Shown here in pieces: positions 18,432-22,324 of a DNA stretch of 22,324 nucleotides (position 1 is its first letter; every line of letters begins with the position of its first letter). The notes under the pieces are model-generated. The model worked only from the letters and a program-made list of their open reading frames with translations, ran no database searches and was not told where the DNA came from. This stretch comes from Baffinella frigidus (taxonomy: Eukaryota; Cryptophyceae; Cryptomonadales; Baffinellaceae), in assembly GCA_026770585.1 (NCBI GenBank), contig MU646820.1, positions 68,886-91,209 of the forward strand, written 5' to 3'. The translations under genes and the position numbers were made by a program.

Positions 18432-18776
18432 ATGAAGGCACACATCCCCGATAAAGGAATAATGTTGGTGCCACGATCCTGTTGTAAGAACCTTGGCACC
18501 ACCTCGGTGCCAACGAGAATGCTAACTAGGTGGTTGTCAGTAAAAAACTCTCTGTCTCTCTCTCTCTCCCTGCAGCGTGTGCCCCCCCCTTGTACACGGC
18601 GACTGCTCAACCGGTTTGCCAAGAATGAAGGAGCACTGGCAGGGTGGGCATGTGCAGACAAAAAGCGTGCCAATAGGGCGTTGGCAGGGATGGTGTCGCT
18701 CGTGAACAGCTTCCTGGACAGCAAGAAGCTGGCAAAGCCTGAGGGGGTGGAGACCCAGTTGCGCTATTTCAGCTGA
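18432..18776 (+). CDS. Small hypothetical ORF, doubtful
   Basis: An ATG at 18432 opens 114 residues ending at a TGA at 18774-18776; the frame is open further upstream. The first part is MKAHIPDKGIMLVPRSCC, the middle a SLSLSLSLQ low-complexity run, and the end is Lys/Arg-rich (NRFAKNEGALAG, VNSFLDSKKLAKPEG). The run is encoded by a CTCTCT tract ending CTGCAG at 18570-18575, which looks like a 3' splice site, so the real coding part may be only 18576-18776, the last exon of a small gene whose first exon I cannot find. A perfect hairpin (TTGGCACC-ACCTC-GGTGCCAA, 18493-18513) lies within it. I recognise no family. Confidence 0.3.
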   Translation: MKAHIPDKGIMLVPRSCCKNLGTTSVPTRMLTRWLSVKNSLSLSLSLQRVPPPCTRRLLNRFAKNEGALAGWACADKKRANRALAGMVSLVNSFLDSKKLAKPEGVETQLRYFS

Positions 18777-18805
18777 GCTTTCTTGAGCCCAACTTCCAAG
18801 GAGCT

Positions 18806-18909
18806 ATCATTAAGTGGCGAGCGGGTCAAAATTCACCCCCGAGAGGTCCCAGGTAGGTCCTAGGGCCCTACGGTAGGGCGTATGATCCTACTCGCCACTC
18901 AAGGGATAT
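18806..18909. mobile_element. Family-B foldback element downstream of the small ORF
   Basis: Left end TTAAGTGGCGAGCGGGTCAA pairs with right end CTCGCCACTCAAGGGATAT. The core contains GGTCCCAGGTAGGTCCTAGG and GCCCTACGGTAGGGCGTAT, nearly the same as in the other family-B copies. About 104 bp. Confidence 0.7.
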
Positions 18910-19702
18910 GCGCTGAGCTGTCTTGACGAGACATCATAGGAGCCGAACTTTGGGAGGCCGCGAGCAGTACGTCGGGAGCATCCGCAGTCGGAGAGAAGCG
19001 GGGTGAAAATTTCCAATGTAAGGCTGTTGAGTGCAATTTAATGCGGAAACGGTTTGAATTGAAAACTTTCTCCGAGGGGGATTTGTGGGTTTTCGAGGCA
19101 AACTTTTCCAAGCAAAATATTTCTTCTTCTTTCCACAACGGATGCTTGAAACAACTTTGAAAGTTTTTGCTTGGAAGTAGTCTCAGATTTTTGCTCAGCC
19201 ATCGGGAAGGGTCCCTCCGGAGGCGCGCAAAAGGACGTTTTGGGGGGGGTCCAAATGCCCAACAACCCTGAAAATCGTTTTTTGGCCAATGGAGACCGGA
19301 TTCCGGTCTCCTTGGCTCAATTTGTACCAGAAAGATAGAACGACAGAAAGTTGTAGATCGAAAAATACAGAAAATCGATTTCCGAAATGTTTGCCCCGCG
19401 GTTTGAGGGGTAATACCCGACTCTTCAGCGGAGGGAACGGGGGGGAGGGCTGCGCCAAGGCCTCTATCTCTGCCTCGCACGTCCGTGTCTTGGAGCTCCG
19501 ACCGTCTGATCGGCAGCTCTCCCTGGAAAGTTCCTCAGCGGGGCTTCCTCCGCGCCCTGGCGAGCTTGACAGTGAGTCTGTGGTCAGGAGAGCGGATGGC
19601 GGCGTGGTGAATCAGGGCTCTCCAGTCGCCGCCAGCCTGGTCGCGGGCTGCTCTAGGACGGCGCGTTCTTCCAGAGCGGCATTTGTTTCTGGAGAAGGTG
19701 CA
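18910..19702. other. AT-richer intergenic region with a perfect palindrome
   Basis: From about 18990 to 19420 the base composition drops clearly below the rest of the window. GGAGACCGGA-T-TCCGGTCTCC (19291-19311) is a perfect palindrome with a one-base centre. Around it, GGCAAACTTTTCC (19099 on) roughly mirrors GGAAATCGATTTCCGAAATG with TTTGCC (19395 on complement), so a large decayed foldback is possible. The minus strand is open for 193 codons (19480-18899), but the product has no family I know and follows the composition shift. The 5' UTR and promoter of the next gene must lie here. Confidence 0.45.
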
Positions 19703-22099
19703 ATGGGGTGCACGCGAGACGAAGGGGCGGGGCAGATTTGGGAGGAATGTGCTCGCCGCCGGTCACCAGGAAGAGGGGGAGGGCTGGGGGCTGGGGCGCG
19801 GGCTGTCGCTGTGGTGGCGCTGGCGCTGACCCTGGCTACGTCGGGCGCGGCGCTGGAACCGCAGATGTTGGGTGCGACGTTGACGTGGGCTGTCCATCCC
19901 AACTTTCGGCCTCAAGAGGCCAGCAGCAGTATCAACGATGTGACAAGGGATGTGACTTTCACGCTGCGGACAGCGTGGAAACTGGAGTGGCTTGGGGGGG
20001 CCGGTGATTGTAAAATCCAGGAGGGCGATGAGGTGCTGGACCCGTTTGGAACGTGGTTCTCACGCTGCGGCGCGCAGTCAGCAGCGTTCGGGAACTTGTC
20101 CATCTTCGCGTGTGACTCTGCGGTCAGCCCTTGCGAGTTCAACAACCAACAACCTTCTTCTACGGTGCGCAACAATCTGCGAGTTCTCCAGACGAACATG
20201 TACGGGAAGCGGCCGGGGGTGTGGGGCGACTCTGGGTTCGTTGCGATCATGAGCGGCGAGTTCAAGTACACGTACACGGTGGCAGACAGCAAGCAGTATC
20301 TCTACGCGTACCTTCACGTCGCCGACCCGCAGTTAACGTACAAGGAAGCGCTCAGCACGTTCCACACGGGAAACCAAGTGTACTTCGGTACCACGGTGCT
20401 GCAGAACTTCCAGGTCCCGGCCAATCAGGCGCGCTTCGTGCCCACGAGCGTGCGCCTCTGCGTCAAGGCCAACTGCCGCCCCGTCCTCGCCGGCTCGCAC
20501 GTGCAGAACTACTACTCGCCCATGCCGGCGTTCCCCCTCGTGGTGTTCCCCCCGCCGGACGCGACCAAGCAGCGCGGCACGCGCTTCAAGGTCAACGACT
20601 ACGACGGCCAACCCATCCTCCTCAAGGGCCTGCTCTCCGCGGACCTCTCCACGGACGCTGGGGACCTCTCTGACGTGGGCACCTTCTCCGTCTCGCAGAC
20701 GCTCGACCTGGAGGTGTCGAACTCGACTGGGGCGCTGCTGACGCCCGCGGCCGTCTCCGGGGGCCCGACCAAGCTGGGGTTCAAGATGCTCGAGGTGCAG
20801 GATCAAATCTTTGACCAGCTCGAGAAGCAGGTCATGCTCAACCCGAAACACGAAACACGAAACCCGAAACCCAAAAACCGGAACCCGAAACCGAAACCCG
20901 AAACCCGAAACCCGAAACCGAAACCCGAAACCCGAAACCCGAAACCCGAAACCAGAAACCAGAAACCCGAGACCCGAAACCACACACCCCACACCCCAAA
21001 ACCCAAACCTCACACCCCACACACCACACACCACACACCACACCCCAACCCCCAATCCTCACACACCACACACCACACACCACACACCTCACACCTCACA
21101 CCCCACACCACACCACACACCACACAAAAACCCAAAACCCAAAACCCACACCTCACACCACACCCCACACACCACACACCCCACGCACCACACCCCAAAC
21201 CTCACACCCCCAACCCCCAAACCCCACACCCCAACCCCAAACCCACAACCCCAAACCACTGACCCCACACACCACACACCACACACCACACACCACACAC
21301 CACACACACCACACACAAACCACCATACACCACACACCACATCCCAACCACCAACCCCCAAACCTCACACGCCAAACCCCAAACTCCAAACCCCTAACCC
21401 CGAACCTCAAACCCCAAACCCCAACCCTAAAACCCCAAACCCCACACCCCAAACCCCAAACCCCAAACCTGAAAGCAGGTGACGCTAGCGGGCGGGACAG
21501 TGACGAGCCCCTCCGAGGCCTCGCGCTCGGTGTACGACGACCTCACGGGGTACACCACAGACCTGCGCGTGGAGCGCCCGCAGCCGTCGAGCACGGCAGG
21601 CGACGCCAGCGTGCAGATGGTGTGGACGGTCATCCCGCAGGACCAGGCGTGCGCCGCAGGCTCGGGGCTGGGGTGGGCGGCGGGGCTCCCCACGGAGGTG
21701 GAGTGCTTCTACGACCAGCCCAACGACTGCAAGACGGTGCTGCGCCTGTCGGCCACGGCCGCAACGGACCAGCTGGGGGTGCTCGCGGCGTCCGGCTTCG
21801 CCAAAATCCCCGGGTGCCCCATCACAAGCGAGGACGGGAGCCCGCGCACCGACTCGGGCGATGCGTGGTGCGCGGCGAACTGGGCCAGAGCGCCGTGCGG
21901 GTGCTGCAAGAACTTCGGGGCTACCTTCGGGTGCGAGTTCAAGCTCCCCGGGCTGGACATCAACAAGGTCGGGATGTCGGAGACCATGTGCTTCGTGGCG
22001 AAGTCGTCCAAGGACGCGGTGTTCGACGCGCGGGGCGAGCGCACGTGCCACTCGGAGCCCCACTGCGTGCGCTTCAACATCCGGGGGTACGCGCCCTAA
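19703..22099 (+). CDS. Unrecognised secreted or membrane-anchored protein (3' end uncertain)
   Basis: Exons 19703-20830 and 21479-22099 (phase 0, donor CAG|GTCATG, acceptor GCAG|GTGACG), about 582 aa. The ATG at 19703 (start MGCTRDEGAG) precedes a hydrophobic segment at about 34-51 (AVAVVALALTLATSGAAL) that looks like a signal peptide or anchor; the frame is open upstream to 19289 but that part looks non-coding. The mature part is rich in beta-prone stretches (GATLTWAVHPNFR, DVTFTLRTAWKLEW, FGTWFSRCG) and has many cysteines, including a Cys-rich tail (CAANWARAPCGCCKNF, then FGCEF). This suggests a disulphide-bonded extracellular protein, but I recognise no family. The stop TAA (22097-22099) is the first telomere-like CCCTAAA unit; a GTACGC at 22087 could instead be a donor, so the gene may continue beyond the window. 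Confidence 0.66.
20838..21470. repeat. Telomere-derived array in an intron (array 3)
   Basis: Reads ACCCGAAACCCGAAACC on the plus strand from 20850 to 20970, then a long CACACCACACACC-type stretch (21010-21340), then AACCCCAAACCCC to 21470. The C-rich strand is in the transcript. It fills the 648-bp intron from 20831 to 21478 apart from about 8 bases at each end. One reading frame stays open for 430 bases across it, which would produce a false His/Pro/Thr-rich tail. Confidence 0.92.
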
Positions 22100-22324
22100 A
22101 CCCTACTAAATCCTGATCCCTGATCCCTAAACCCTGAACCCTGAACCCTGAACCCTAAACCCCAAACCCTAAACCCTACACCCTAAACCCCAAACCCCAA
22201 ACCCTAAACCCTAAACCCTAAACCCTAAAACCTCCACCCTAAACCCTAAACCCTAAACCCTAAACCCTAAACCCTAAACCCTAAACCCTAAACCCTAAAC
22301 CCTAAACCCTAAACCCTAAACCCT
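22094..22324. repeat. Telomere-type CCCTAAA array at the right edge (array 4)
   Basis: 22094-22236 holds mixed CCCTAAA, CCCTGAA, CCCCAAA and CCCTACA units; 22237-22324 is 12.6 perfect CCCTAAA units. On the plus strand at a right-hand chromosome end the G-rich TTTAGGG strand would be expected, so this is oriented the wrong way for a simple chromosome end at this edge. It starts inside the stop codon of the preceding gene. Confidence 0.93.

Noticed and set aside
18899-19480. Minus-strand 193-codon open frame as a gene
   Set aside because: No recognisable family, overlaps a family-B element and an AT-rich palindromic region, and lacks visible splice partners.
20831-21262. Open frame continuing the secreted protein into a His/Pro/Thr-rich tail
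   Set aside because: It is a translation of telomere-derived repeat; GT and AG sites at 20831 and 21478 remove it in frame and restore a normal protein.
22237-22324. Perfect CCCTAAA array as the chromosome end
   Set aside because: The polarity is that of a left-hand end, while the array is at the right edge, and a gene runs directly into it.

Overview
This is nuclear DNA of a eukaryote with spliced genes. It is GC-rich (roughly 55-60% by eye) and carries perfect and decayed heptamer repeats of the Arabidopsis type (TTTAGGG/CCCTAAA). Genes are compact, on both strands, and mostly start head to head. One gene resembles plant-type fucosyltransferases (GT37), and the AP-2 mu protein is closer to the plant-like form. 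A unicellular alga or related protist is the best guess; the lineage cannot be fixed from the sequence.

Layout. 1-265: 3' end of an unrecognised + strand gene. 266-1011: no gene, but foldback elements and small hairpins. 1012-4845 (-): Sfi1-like tryptophan-repeat protein in two exons, separated by a 1.58 kb intron made almost wholly of telomere-like repeats. 5173-9285 (+): AP-2 complex mu subunit, six exons, about 425 aa. 9286-11132: intergenic, with at least three foldback elements and other repeats. 11133-13238 (-): mitochondrial carrier (SLC25), seven exons including a 21-nt microexon. 13432-18113 (+): GT37-like fucosyltransferase, six modelled exons, with a 1.7 kb intron holding 1.5 kb of telomere-like repeat. 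18432-18776 (+): doubtful small ORF. 19703-22099 (+): unrecognised secreted or membrane-anchored protein with a 648-bp telomere-like intron; its apparent stop codon lies inside a second telomere-like array that runs off the window.

The most striking feature is that four genes carry telomere-like repeats exactly where introns are, in both orientations, and a fifth array may be another such intron. The final perfect CCCTAAA array has the wrong polarity to be the right-hand end of a chromosome, so the window probably ends inside an interstitial array. Several introns are bounded by 7-8 bp direct repeats that include the splice sites, the pattern expected of introner-type insertion. The window also holds at least three families of short (about 90-150 bp) terminal-inverted-repeat or foldback elements and two other dispersed repeat families, in introns, between genes and in two cases over the 3' ends of genes. 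The genes do not form a pathway: they cover endocytosis, metabolite transport, glycosylation, possibly the centrosome, and one secreted protein.
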